From the NCBI RefSeq assembly GCF_004123905.1, contig NZ_MZXW01000022.1, forward strand, positions 310,001 to 374,000: a stretch of DNA of 64,000 nt, in the 5' to 3' direction. How positions within the stretch are numbered: position 1 is the first letter of the stretch; every line of letters begins with the position of its first letter. Below, in pieces: positions 16,350 to 23,928 of the stretch. The notes under the pieces were generated by a model that did not search any database, had not been told where the DNA came from, and saw only the letters and a list, made by a program, of their open reading frames with translations. The stretch is from Bradyrhizobium betae (lineage in GTDB: Bacteria > Pseudomonadota > Alphaproteobacteria > Rhizobiales > Xanthobacteraceae). The translations under genes and the position numbers were made by a program.

Positions 16350-16760
16350 TCAAGGTGCGGTCTGGACAATCGTCGAGTTGTTGACCTTGCTGAACTGCAC
16401 CACTGCGCCCGTGTTCATGGCGCCGAGCTGGGACACCACACTGGTCGCCGACTGGCCGGTCTGGCCGACGAAGGCGAAATTGTTCGTCCCGGCCTGCCCG
16501 ACCGATGCCGAATTCGTTCCGCCGAATTGCAGGATGCCCGTGGCATTATTGGTGCCGTTCTGCGTCACTGTCGCACTGGTGCTGCCGCCGATCATGAACA
16601 CGCCCGCCATGTTGAGCTGGCTGTTCTGGTTCAGCACCACCGGCGGACCGCCGACCGACACGATGGTCTTGATGTCGGCGGTCTGGGCGCCGGCGGGTCC
16701 TGCACCGGCGGAGCACAGAGCGAGCATTGCGGCACAGCTGCCTGCCAGGAGACGTTTCAT
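16350..16760 (-). CDS. Curlin-repeat protein (candidate functional amyloid subunit) 2
   Basis: 136 residues from ATG 16760. The signal peptide ends near residue 25 (AGPAGA-QTAD). An N-terminal cap (TIVSVGGPPVVLNQNS) is followed by six consecutive 11-residue units: QNGTNNATGIL, QFGGTNSASVG, QAGTNNFAFVG, QTGQSATSVVS, QLGAMNTGAVV, QFSKVNNSTIV. The unit Gln, Gly and Asn positions are the amyloid-ladder residues known from CsgA. It lies in a leftward series with other curlin genes, with 45-bp and 26-bp gaps. Confidence 0.87.
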   Translation of the reverse strand: MKRLLAGSCAAMLALCSAGAGPAGAQTADIKTIVSVGGPPVVLNQNSQLNMAGVFMIGGSTSATVTQNGTNNATGILQFGGTNSASVGQAGTNNFAFVGQTGQSATSVVSQLGAMNTGAVVQFSKVNNSTIVQTAP

Positions 16761-16786
16761 GACGTGCCTCACCACTTCGGAGTTGC

Positions 16787-17179
16787 TCACGGGGTCTGCT
16801 GGAGAACAGTCGAGCCGTTCAGGATCCCGAGCTGCCCGACGCCGGCCGTATTGTTGGCGCCGATCTGGCCGATCAGGCTCGAATTGGAGCCGCCGACCTG
16901 GCCGGCCAGCGCCGTGTTGGACGCCGTCGCGGTGGTACCGCCCTGCCCGGTCACCGCGGTGTTGACCGTGAGGAGCGAGCCCGTCTGCAAGGTGGTCGCC
17001 GTGTTGGTCGCGCCGAACTGCATCGTCGTGGCGCTGTTGCTGGTTGAGCCCGTCTGCGAGATGAAGGAGCTGTTGGTCGTGCCGAATTGCAGCACGCTGG
17101 CCGAGTTGCCGGCCCGGGCATCGACAGCGGTCAAGGCACTGAGCACGGCGGCTGTCGCAACGAGATAGGTGATCCGCAT
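16787..17179 (-). CDS. Curlin-repeat protein (candidate functional amyloid subunit) 3
   Basis: 130 residues. The signal peptide ends near residue 23 (TAVDARA-GNS). Nearly the whole mature protein is Q-x-G units: QFGTTNSSFIS, QTGSTSNSATTM, QFGATNTATTL, longer units QTGSLLTVNTAVTG and QGGTTATASNTALAG, then QVGGSNSSLIG, QIGANNTAGVG, QLGILNGSTVL. The 12-15-residue units would bulge a regular solenoid. Ser/Thr/Asn-rich and almost uncharged, as expected of a secreted amyloid subunit. Confidence 0.87.
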   Translation of the reverse strand: MRITYLVATAAVLSALTAVDARAGNSASVLQFGTTNSSFISQTGSTSNSATTMQFGATNTATTLQTGSLLTVNTAVTGQGGTTATASNTALAGQVGGSNSSLIGQIGANNTAGVGQLGILNGSTVLQQTP

Positions 17180-17253
17180 GATGTCCTCCGCGAGAATGAG
17201 CGCGCGATCCCTGATGGGTCGGCTGGCCCGGTTGCGGTGCTTTCGACAACGGT

Positions 17254-17282
17254 CCGGACGCGCCGCGATGTGACGCGTCCGG
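17254..17282. repeat. Inverted repeat between curlin genes
   Basis: CCGGACGCG (17254-17262) and CGCGTCCGG (17274-17282), a perfect 9-bp stem with an 11-nt loop, just past the stop of the fourth curlin gene. There is no T-tract, so it could be an mRNA-stabilising stem or attenuator rather than a full terminator. Confidence 0.55.
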
Positions 17283-17295
17283 CCGACGAGGTGGT

Positions 17296-17697
17296 TCAGT
17301 GCGCCGTCTGCGAGACGGTGCTCGTGTTGATGCCGAGGCCGCTGAGCTGGCCGACGGCGGCTGAGTTGTTCTGGAGGGCGGGCGGCCCGAACGAATTCTG
17401 GGTGATCGCACTGCCGTTGTTGCCGAAGGCCACCTGGCCGGTGGTCGCCGAGTTCTGCACGCCGGCCTGGTTCACCGTGCTGGCGTTGTTGAGCGACGGC
17501 GAGCTGGTGCCTTGCATGGTGCTCGCGCCGTTCAGGATGCCGATCTGAGTCGTCGACGAACTGTCGTTGGTGAGGCCGTTCTGCGTGACGCTCGAGGAGT
17601 TCACGACGCCGAGCTGCACCGTGGTCGAAGTATTGGCGGCCTGGGCAGCGGAAGACAGGGCGAACACGGCAACGGAAGCAAGAAACAATTTGCGCAT
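17296..17697 (-). CDS. Curlin-repeat protein (candidate functional amyloid subunit) 4
   Basis: 133 residues from ATG 17697. The signal peptide is clear (MRKLFLASVAVFALSSAAQA-ANT). The mature part contains QLGVVNSSSVT, QNGLTNDSSSTT, QIGILNGASTM and QAGVQNSATTG, and longer, Pro-containing units such as QNSFGPPALQNNSAAVG that would interrupt a solenoid. It is first in the leftward curlin series. The 167-bp gap upstream holds the likely promoter and a perfect dyad at 17816-17833. Confidence 0.86.
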   Translation of the reverse strand: MRKLFLASVAVFALSSAAQAANTSTTVQLGVVNSSSVTQNGLTNDSSSTTQIGILNGASTMQGTSSPSLNNASTVNQAGVQNSATTGQVAFGNNGSAITQNSFGPPALQNNSAAVGQLSGLGINTSTVSQTAH

Positions 17698-17815
17698 GGA
17701 ATATCCCTTTCTAACCAAGTTGTCTGACTGGTTTCTGATGCCGTCCTGGAGGAGACCGACATCGTAGGGATGACTCTGAACCGGTCGTGCGCCGTGCGAT
17801 AGACTGCAGTTCATG

Positions 17816-17833
17816 CTAGTCGATACGGACTAG
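17816..17833. promoter_or_regulatory. Perfect dyad upstream of the curlin gene series
   Basis: CTAGTC-GATACG-GACTAG: 6-bp arms with a 6-bp spacer. It lies 118 bp upstream of the first curlin gene start and 32 bp past the stop of the FixJ-type regulator gene. Its size suits a dimeric regulator. Binding by the neighbouring regulator is an inference. Confidence 0.55.
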
Positions 17834-17864
17834 ACGTCGTGCAGTCATATCGCACCCCGCAAGT

Positions 17865-18518
17865 CTAGCTCTGCGCAGGTCTGACATCGAAACGCTCGGC
17901 CTGTAGTCCTATGCTGTCGATCAATCGCGCTACCTCGATCGGCGAACGTAGCTCCAGCTTTCGCATCATCCGGGCGCGATGGACCTTCACCGTCACCTCG
18001 CTGACGCCGAGCTTTGCCGCGATCTGCTTGGCGACGAGCCCTTCGGCCATCAGCAGCATGATCTCGCGCTCCCGCGCCGTCAGTGTCTCGACGCGCTGTC
18101 GCGCCTCGCGCACACCGTCCTCTCGCACAAGCCGCCTCCGATCCCGCTCGATACCGTGCCTGATCGCATCGAGGATCTCCTGCTCACGGAACGGTTTTGG
18201 CAGAAACTCGACCGCACCGTGCTTCATGGCCTCGACCGAGACGCGCACGTCAGAGTGCCCGCTGATGAAGACGATCGGTATCGGCACGCCAGTTTCCGTC
18301 AGCTTGCGCTGAAGCTCGAGCCCGGTCGGCGACGTTCCGGGAAAGCGGATGTCGAGCACCAGGCAGGATGGTCCGTCAGTGAGCGTCTCCGCGAGGAATT
18401 CGTCGGTCGAGGCAAACAATCTCACCTGGTGCCCCGTCTCCTCGCAGAGGCTTCCGATCGCGTTTCGTATCTCGATTTCATCATCAACGACATAAACTGT
18501 GGCTTGATTTGAACTCAT
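17865..18518 (-). CDS. FixJ/NodW-type response regulator
   Basis: 217 residues from ATG 18518 (MSSNQATVYVVDDE). Receiver domain at about 7-125, with the acidic pair in VVDDE, a phosphoacceptor Asp in VLDIRFPG, and Lys in LPKPF followed by the FixJ-family linker. LuxR helix-turn-helix at about 145-205 (LTAREREIMLLMAEGLVAKQ, VSEVTVKVHRARMMRKL). No kinase gene is adjacent. It is co-directional with, and directly upstream of, the curlin genes, so it is the best candidate for their regulator. Confidence 0.92.
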   Translation of the reverse strand: MSSNQATVYVVDDEIEIRNAIGSLCEETGHQVRLFASTDEFLAETLTDGPSCLVLDIRFPGTSPTGLELQRKLTETGVPIPIVFISGHSDVRVSVEAMKHGAVEFLPKPFREQEILDAIRHGIERDRRRLVREDGVREARQRVETLTAREREIMLLMAEGLVAKQIAAKLGVSEVTVKVHRARMMRKLELRSPIEVARLIDSIGLQAERFDVRPAQS

Positions 18519-19109
18519 TCCAACAGGCTCCCGGACTTGGCGCTCGATGATCAAGCAACGAGCCATCCATTGTTCTTGCAAGCGATAACAAGGTGCTTGG
18601 AGGCATGCGCGATGACCGAGAGAATCTCATCGGCCCGCAGATATCACGTCTTAGAGCCAACACGCCGTGGAGACGAGTGAAGGCGTTCACATATCGGACT
18701 TCGTGATTGAAAGAGTTCGACGCAGCGATAGGCGGCGTCACGGCGAGGTGCCATCTGGAGGATGCAGCAGTCCGGCGCTGCGGCCGTGATATTGCCCACT
18801 GCGTCATGGCGTCGCCACCCACACGCCAATCGAACGCCCATCGCCTGCAAACCTGACGGGACGTTCAGTCAGCTATCGAGTTTTGATACCGCGCGCGTCG
18901 TTTGGAATACGCCCGGTATGCGCGTTGCGCAAATCACGAAAAGTAGCACCCAGCAGACTTTACTACTGGATCATGAAGCGCGCCCGTCCGTCGCCCCGAG
19001 ACCGGCGACATAAAATCGATAGTTCGATATTGCTTCGATGAAATGCAACCATAGCGCGATAAGCGACCTTTCCGCCAGCAAAGTCATTTTCAGAAGGCGG
19101 GCTTTTGAT
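18519..19109. other. Intergenic region without a supportable gene
   Basis: 591 bases between the leftward FixJ-type regulator and the rightward exporter operon. Open frames here lack ribosome sites, signal sequence or family resemblance. It presumably holds the two divergent promoters; I see no strong dyad. Confidence 0.6.
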
Positions 19110-20540
19110 ATGCGATTTGTACCTGTCATTGCCTTGTTCGGGACTGCATGCGCCCTCGCCGCGATCTACAGTGCGGGGCCGGACATCATCACTGGCGCTG
19201 CCGGACACGCCTCGGACGGCGCGGTTCGCGCCTATCAATCGACGAGGAAGTTCCTCGTGCCTTCCGGCGCGGAAGCTCCGACATTCGGGTCGGATGCGCC
19301 AGTGTTCCGCTACGCCGCAATTCAGCGCGGCAGCATTGAGCAGACCGTCACCGTCACGGGCGCCCTGCAACCCGTCAAGACGATCGAGGTCGGTTCGCAA
19401 CTGTCCGGGCAGCTCGCCCGCGTCTATGTCGACTTCAACGACGCCGTCAGCAAGGACCAGCCGCTTGCCTTGATCGATCCCCGCAGCTTCGCGGCCAAGG
19501 TCGACGAGGCCAAGGCGGCGCTGGCGGTCGCCGACTCCTTCGTTGACATCGAGCGGGCCAAGCTCGATCGCGCCAGGATCGATCTGCAAAACGCCAAAGG
19601 CAGCAGGGACGTGCTCGCCGCCAAGCTCGACAGCGCCCAGGCGGTCAAGGCGTCGGCGCAGAAGACCTTGCAACGCAAGCTGGCGCTCCAGTCGCAAAAT
19701 GTCGTGGCAACGTCGACGGTCGACGACGCGCAGACAGAATTCACCGCGCGCGTGGCCCAGGAACGCGAGGCCGAAGTCCTCATGTCCCTCAACGCCTACG
19801 CCGTAGACGGCGCGCAGGCCGACGTCCGCCGAATCGAAGCCGAGTTGCAGCAGGCCCGAATGGCGGTGCCGGAGAAGGCAGCCGTTCTCGCTGCGGCCCA
19901 GGCCGATCTCGACCGCACCGTGATCCGTTCGCCGATCGACGGCGTCGTCGTCGGCAGGTTCGTCAACGAGGGCCAGACGCTCGCGGTCGGCCTCGAATCC
20001 CGCACCACCTTCGTGGTCGCCCACCGCCTGGAAGACATGGAGATTCATGCCCTGGTCGACGAAGCCGATATCGGGCGCATCACCCCCCGCCAGCGCGCCC
20101 ATTTCACGGTGGATGCCTACCCCGACCGCCGCTTCGAAGCCGTGGTGCGGCAGGTCCGCAAGGCGCCGCAGAACCAGCAGCACGTCGTCACCTACACCGT
20201 CGTGCTGTCGACCTCCAATCTCGACGGCGCGCTGCTGCCCGGCATGACTGCTTTGGTGAAGATCGTGATCGAGCGGCAGGACGATGTGCTGAAGGTGCCG
20301 CTCGCCGCGCTGCGTTTCCAGCCGTCTGGCACGCCGCCGGACCCAACGGCCGCGCACAGCGGCGTGTGGGTGCGCACTGCGAGCGGCTCGCTCCAACGCA
20401 TTGCGGTGACGGTCGGAGCGGCCGGCACCGAACAGGTCGCGCTTAGGAGCGGAGACCTCGTCGAGGGTAGCCAGGTCGCCGTCGGCCAGGCCATCCGGCC
20501 CGCGGGCATGGAGTTCCTCGGAATCAGGTTCGGATCATGA
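19110..20540 (+). CDS. MacA/HlyD-type periplasmic adaptor of an ABC exporter
   Basis: 476 residues from ATG 19110. An N-terminal signal-anchor (FVPVIALFGTACALAAIYSA) is followed by the first lipoyl half (VTVTGALQPVKTIEVGSQ), a long alpha-hairpin at about 120-250 (Ala/Lys/Gln-rich coiled coil) and the second lipoyl half (TVIRSPIDGVVVGRFVNEGQ). Beta-barrel and membrane-proximal domains complete it (LPGMTALVKIVIERQDDVL). It would link the MacB-like inner-membrane parts to a TolC-type outer-membrane channel. The downstream ATPase gene overlaps by 4 bp. Confidence 0.9.
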   Translation: MRFVPVIALFGTACALAAIYSAGPDIITGAAGHASDGAVRAYQSTRKFLVPSGAEAPTFGSDAPVFRYAAIQRGSIEQTVTVTGALQPVKTIEVGSQLSGQLARVYVDFNDAVSKDQPLALIDPRSFAAKVDEAKAALAVADSFVDIERAKLDRARIDLQNAKGSRDVLAAKLDSAQAVKASAQKTLQRKLALQSQNVVATSTVDDAQTEFTARVAQEREAEVLMSLNAYAVDGAQADVRRIEAELQQARMAVPEKAAVLAAAQADLDRTVIRSPIDGVVVGRFVNEGQTLAVGLESRTTFVVAHRLEDMEIHALVDEADIGRITPRQRAHFTVDAYPDRRFEAVVRQVRKAPQNQQHVVTYTVVLSTSNLDGALLPGMTALVKIVIERQDDVLKVPLAALRFQPSGTPPDPTAAHSGVWVRTASGSLQRIAVTVGAAGTEQVALRSGDLVEGSQVAVGQAIRPAGMEFLGIRFGS

Positions 20541-21262
20541 CCGCCCCCCTGCCCCTCATCAGCCTCCGATCCGTGTCCAAAACCTATCGCACCGACGGGG
20601 TTGCGGTGGCAGCGGTGCGCAACGTCAGCTTCGACATCGCGCAGGGTGAGATCGTCGCCGTGATGGGACCGTCGGGCTCCGGCAAATCGACGCTGATGAA
20701 CATGATCGGGCTGCTCGACCTGCCGAGCGAGGGCGCGGTCTATCTCGAGGGAGCCAATGTCGCCGAGCTCTCGGAAGATCGCCGGTCGTTGTTGCGCGCC
20801 CGCAGCATCGGTTTCGTGTTCCAGTCCTACAATTTGCTCGCGCGCCACAACGCGATCGAGAACGTCGCGCTGCCGCTGGTCTATTGCGGCGTCGGCCGCA
20901 AGGCGCGCCTTGCGCGTGCTGAGACGAGCCTTCAGGCCGTCGGCATGCTGCACCGGGCTCATCACTTTCCGCGGCAGCTCTCGGGCGGCGAGCAGCAGCG
21001 CGTCGCGATCGCGAGGGCGCTGATCGCTTCCCCGCTGATCGTGCTCGCCGACGAGCCGACCGGCGCGCTCGATAGCCGCACCGGCGCCGAGATCCTGGCG
21101 CTGTTCGCCGCGCTCAACCGCGACGGCCAGACCATCGTGATGATCACGCATGATCCCGGCATCGCGACACAGTGCCGGCGCACCATCCGCCTGCACGACG
21201 GCGAGCTCGTCAGCGACGAGACGCTGTTCCAGCTGCTGCCAAAACGGAGCGCTGTGTCATGA
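20537..21262 (+). CDS. ABC transporter ATP-binding protein, MacB/LolD type
   Basis: 241 residues. Walker A GPSGSGKST, Q-loop FVFQSYNLLARHNA, signature LSGGEQQRVAIARAL, Walker B VLADEPTGALD and H-loop TIVMITHD are all intact. The sequence is typical of the MacB/LolD (ABC type 3 exporter) ATPases. It overlaps the adaptor gene upstream and the permease gene downstream by 4 bp each, so the three are translationally coupled. Confidence 0.95.
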   Translation: MTAPLPLISLRSVSKTYRTDGVAVAAVRNVSFDIAQGEIVAVMGPSGSGKSTLMNMIGLLDLPSEGAVYLEGANVAELSEDRRSLLRARSIGFVFQSYNLLARHNAIENVALPLVYCGVGRKARLARAETSLQAVGMLHRAHHFPRQLSGGEQQRVAIARALIASPLIVLADEPTGALDSRTGAEILALFAALNRDGQTIVMITHDPGIATQCRRTIRLHDGELVSDETLFQLLPKRSAVS

Positions 21263-22482
21263 CGATGCTCCAGGGTTTTCAGATCGCCCTGCACGCCCTG
21301 CGCCTCAATCCGCTGCGCAGCTTCCTCACCATGCTCGGCATCGTGATCGGCGTCGCGTCCATCGTGACGGTGTTCGCGATCGGATCCGGTGCGCAGCTTC
21401 GCCTCCAGGAACAGATCCGCTCGATCGGCGCCAACGTGCTGATGATCACGCCCGGCGCAGTCTATCAGGGCGGCGTACGCCTCAAGGACGGCAGCAAGCT
21501 GACGATGACCGAGAGCGACGTGCAGGCCATCCTCGAACAGATTCCGGAAATCCAGGCCGCGGCCGGCTCGATCGCCGGAACGGCGCAGGTCATCCACGAG
21601 AGCAAGAACTGGAACACGACCATCAACGGTACGACGACCGGCCACTTCATGGTGCGGGACTGGCAGCTGGCGACCGGGCGCTATTTCTCCGGCGCCGAAG
21701 AGGCCGGCGCCGGCAAGGTCGTGATCCTCGGAAGCACGGTCGCGCGCGAGCTGTTCGCGCCCGGCGACGATCCGATCGGCGCGCAGATCAGGATCATGAA
21801 GGTGCCGCTCGAAGTGGTCGGCGTGCTCGATCGCAAAGGTCCGGCGCAGGACGACGTCGCCTTTGTACCGCTCAGCACCGCCAAGCTGCGCTTCCTCGGC
21901 AGCGCGAGCAACATCAACCGGGATTCGGTGGCCTACATCATCGCCAAGGTGGCCGCGGACGGCCAGATGGCGGGCGCTCGAACGGAGATCGAAAACCTGC
22001 TGCGGCAGCGCCACCGCGTCCCCGCCGGCCAGGACGACGACTTCAAGGTCCAGGACCCGGCCGCCGCCATGGAAGCGCAGCAGGGCGCGATCCGCACCGT
22101 GGCGCTCCTGCTCGTCGCCATCGCCTCGGTCTCGCTGCTCGTCGGCGGCATCAGCATCATGAACGTCATGATCGTGTCGGTTACCGAGCGCACGCGGGAG
22201 ATCGGAATCCGCCGCGCGTTGGGCGGACGGATGCGGGACATCCGGCTGCAATTTCTCTGCGAGGCGCTCGTCCTCTGCCTGCTCGGCGGTGCCATCGGCG
22301 TTGCCGGCGGCATCACGCTCTCGATGACGGTCGCCCGCATGGCCGGATGGATCACCTCGATCGACGGTGAGGCGATCGGCCTTGCCCTCGTCTTCTCGAT
22401 CGCGACCGGCCTTATTTTCGGGTTCTATCCCGCCCACAAGGCATCCCGGCTCAGTCCGATCGATGCGCTCAAGACGGAGTGA
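21259..22482 (+). CDS. ABC transporter permease, MacB/FtsX type
   Basis: 407 residues from ATG 21259. First transmembrane segment near residues 20-45 (LRSFLTMLGIVIGVASIVTV), a large MacB_PCD periplasmic domain to about 280, then three C-terminal helices (ALLLVAIASVSLLVGGISIM, LQFLCEALVLCLLGGAIGVA, GLALVFSIATGLIFGFYPAH). The signature REIGIRRALG marks the FtsX coupling helix. The permease and ATPase are separate genes here, unlike fused E. coli MacB. The substrate is unknown: peptides, lipids or small toxins are possible. Confidence 0.94.
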   Translation: MTMLQGFQIALHALRLNPLRSFLTMLGIVIGVASIVTVFAIGSGAQLRLQEQIRSIGANVLMITPGAVYQGGVRLKDGSKLTMTESDVQAILEQIPEIQAAAGSIAGTAQVIHESKNWNTTINGTTTGHFMVRDWQLATGRYFSGAEEAGAGKVVILGSTVARELFAPGDDPIGAQIRIMKVPLEVVGVLDRKGPAQDDVAFVPLSTAKLRFLGSASNINRDSVAYIIAKVAADGQMAGARTEIENLLRQRHRVPAGQDDDFKVQDPAAAMEAQQGAIRTVALLLVAIASVSLLVGGISIMNVMIVSVTERTREIGIRRALGGRMRDIRLQFLCEALVLCLLGGAIGVAGGITLSMTVARMAGWITSIDGEAIGLALVFSIATGLIFGFYPAHKASRLSPIDALKTE

Positions 22483-22533
22483 GAAGATGCCGGCGGCGGC
22501 CACGTCAACCCGAAGACCAGGGAGGAACCAGTC

Positions 22534-22851
22534 ATGAGCCCGGATCCGAAGGATTCGATTACACCGACACCGCGCGAGCGTGAGCTGATGATGTTGATCG
22601 CGCGGGGCATGCAGAACAAGAACATCGCCTACGAGCTCAAGATCTCGGAGAACACGGTGCGCGCGCATATCGGCAACATCATGCGCAAATACCGCCTTCA
22701 GAACCGGACCCAGATCGCGATCATCTATGCGCTCAAAGCAGCCCCCCTTTCACTGCGCCGCGACCTGGGCAGGAGCGGAGCCAACCCGGCGGCAGTCAAG
22801 CCGGCACAGGCTCTCGCGCAGAATCCGCGGGTACCGACCGCGCCGGACTAA
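22534..22851 (+). CDS. Stand-alone LuxR/GerE helix-turn-helix regulator
   Basis: 105 residues with only a DNA-binding domain (about 12-70: TPRERELMMLIARGMQNKN, ISENTVRAHIGNIMRKY) and a Pro/Ala-rich tail. There is no receiver or ligand domain. It begins 51 bp after the permease stop, with GGAGG just upstream of the ATG, and is probably co-transcribed with the exporter. It may act without phosphorylation or dimerise with a full-length regulator (inference). Confidence 0.85.
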   Translation: MSPDPKDSITPTPRERELMMLIARGMQNKNIAYELKISENTVRAHIGNIMRKYRLQNRTQIAIIYALKAAPLSLRRDLGRSGANPAAVKPAQALAQNPRVPTAPD

Positions 22852-22869
22852 CGGCCGTGGCCACAATCC

Positions 22870-23470
22870 CTTGTGCAGCCCGTCGGGCAAAACACCCTAG
22901 CCACCGGTCAATGCACGGTCGCAAAAATATTCCACTTTACCGAAATTCGGAAGCGGCGTATTCATCACCACAACCCGGCCCAAGGAAGAGGGGCGTATCG
23001 CGATCGTCACGAACGCGGGCCGGACGGCGGTGGACGTTAATTACATCGGCGCGAAGGGTTTCGCAGGGCAGGCAACTGTGAGCAAAGCCGTCGCGCACAC
23101 GACCGGTGTGATCGGCGTACGGCAAAATCGTGTGGTCCTGACGCCCGGGGTCTGTGCGTCAAGTCTTGCGGTGATGTGGCGGCCCGACCGGGTCCGCGCA
23201 TCAGCCATCCGCAAGGCGACGGGGGCAATAGTGCATCGCTCCCCGGGGAGAGCACGACATAAGCCGTCAAACCACTGCGCAGGGAAGGCCGGATGTTTTG
23301 GCTTCACCTGTATGCCGCTGTGCAAATTCTTGTTGCCACCTTCCGCACAGTGGACCGTGGGCGCCCGGCCGGCACCCGGTCTTCCCTGCGCCCTCTTTCA
23401 GTTGAGGGGCGAGGCGACCAGGCAAAGCTCGGGCGAAATGCGCCGCGAGGATGCGATGGTGTGTCTGCAA
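22870..23470. repeat. Long dispersed repeat, copy A (about 600 bp)
   Basis: Non-coding block homologous, in inverted orientation, to 49690-50232. A 58-bp core is identical: 23115-23172 matches the reverse complement of 49955-50012. Another near-identical stretch covers about 23214-23300. Shared motifs also include CTTTACCGAAATTCGGAA and CGCACAGTGGACCGTGGG. Blocks like this recur in Bradyrhizobium genomes in my recollection. Short frames inside it are not convincing genes. Confidence 0.8.
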
Positions 23471-23512
23471 TAAAGGCGCGAACTGAAACGCGACGCCGTC
23501 AACCGCAAACTC

Positions 23513-23630
23513 CGTCATTGCGAGGAGCCCTTGCGACGAAGCAATCCAGACTGCCTCCGCGGAGAGATTCTGGATTGCTTCCGCCTTTGCCAAAGGCTGC
23601 GGCGGACAAGTCGCAGCACTCACAATGACG
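23513..23630. repeat. REP-like palindromic element, CGTCATTGCGAG family, copy 1
   Basis: Arms GAAGCAATCCAGA and TCTGGATTGCTTC surround a CCTCCGCGGAG centre, with CGTCATTGCGAG at one end and CAATGACG at the other. A second copy is at 59373-59459. It sits between the long repeat and the next element, giving a nest of repeats. Confidence 0.8.
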
Positions 23631-23660
23631 ATGCTGAAACAGTTGCGCGCCAAGACTCTG

Positions 23661-23798
23661 CTCTCGTGCCCCGGACGCTGCGCAGCACGAAGTGATGCGC
23701 TGCAGAGCCGGGGCCCATGCATCAGCGAGTGCGCCGGCCTGCTGGGTCCCGGCTCTGCGCCGCACCGCTACGCGCTGCGTCGCGTCCGGGACACGAGA
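23661..23798. repeat. REP-like element, CTCGTGYCCCGGACGC family, copy 1
   Basis: Begins CTCTCGTGCCCCGGACGC and ends GCGTCCGGGACACGAG, with internal AGAGCCGGGGCCCAT and GGGTCCCGGCTCTGC arms, so it is a large imperfect palindrome. Further copies are at 46574-46742 and 49539-49682. Confidence 0.8.
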
Positions 23799-23842
23799 CC
23801 AACGAGTCCCCTCCCCAGCCCTCTTGCATCGGGCAACCGCCC

Positions 23843-23860
23843 TTGTAACAAAACCGTCAT
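23843..23860 (+). promoter_or_regulatory. Candidate Pho box upstream of the phosphatase-family gene
   Basis: TTGTAAC-AAAA-CCGTCAT: two 7-bp half-sites with an 11-bp period and an A-rich spacer, matching the CTGTCAT consensus at 4/7 and 6/7 positions. It ends 68 bp before the gene start. The match is moderate. Confidence 0.4.
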
Positions 23861-23928
23861 ACAGCAAAACTAAACGATAGCCGGGGGCCGCGGTCGCGGC
23901 CGAGCCGCCTCACCGTCAGGAGATTTTG

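Noticed and set aside
18484..18822. 112-codon leftward frame right of the FixJ-type regulator
   Set aside because: Overlaps the regulator start region, has no ribosome site and shows no family resemblance.
18963..20396. Long antisense open frame (477 codons) opposite the MacA-like adaptor gene
   Set aside because: High-GC codon bias opens the opposite strand; the plus strand has clear lipoyl and coiled-coil features and the antisense product has no recognisable domain.
22937..23473. Several short open frames in the first long repeat
   Set aside because: Non-coding repeat; frames are not preserved between the two copies, which differ by indels.
22870..23802. CRISPR array or insertion sequence in the repeat block
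   Set aside because: No regularly spaced direct repeats with unique spacers, no transposase frame and no terminal inverted repeats with target duplication that I could identify.
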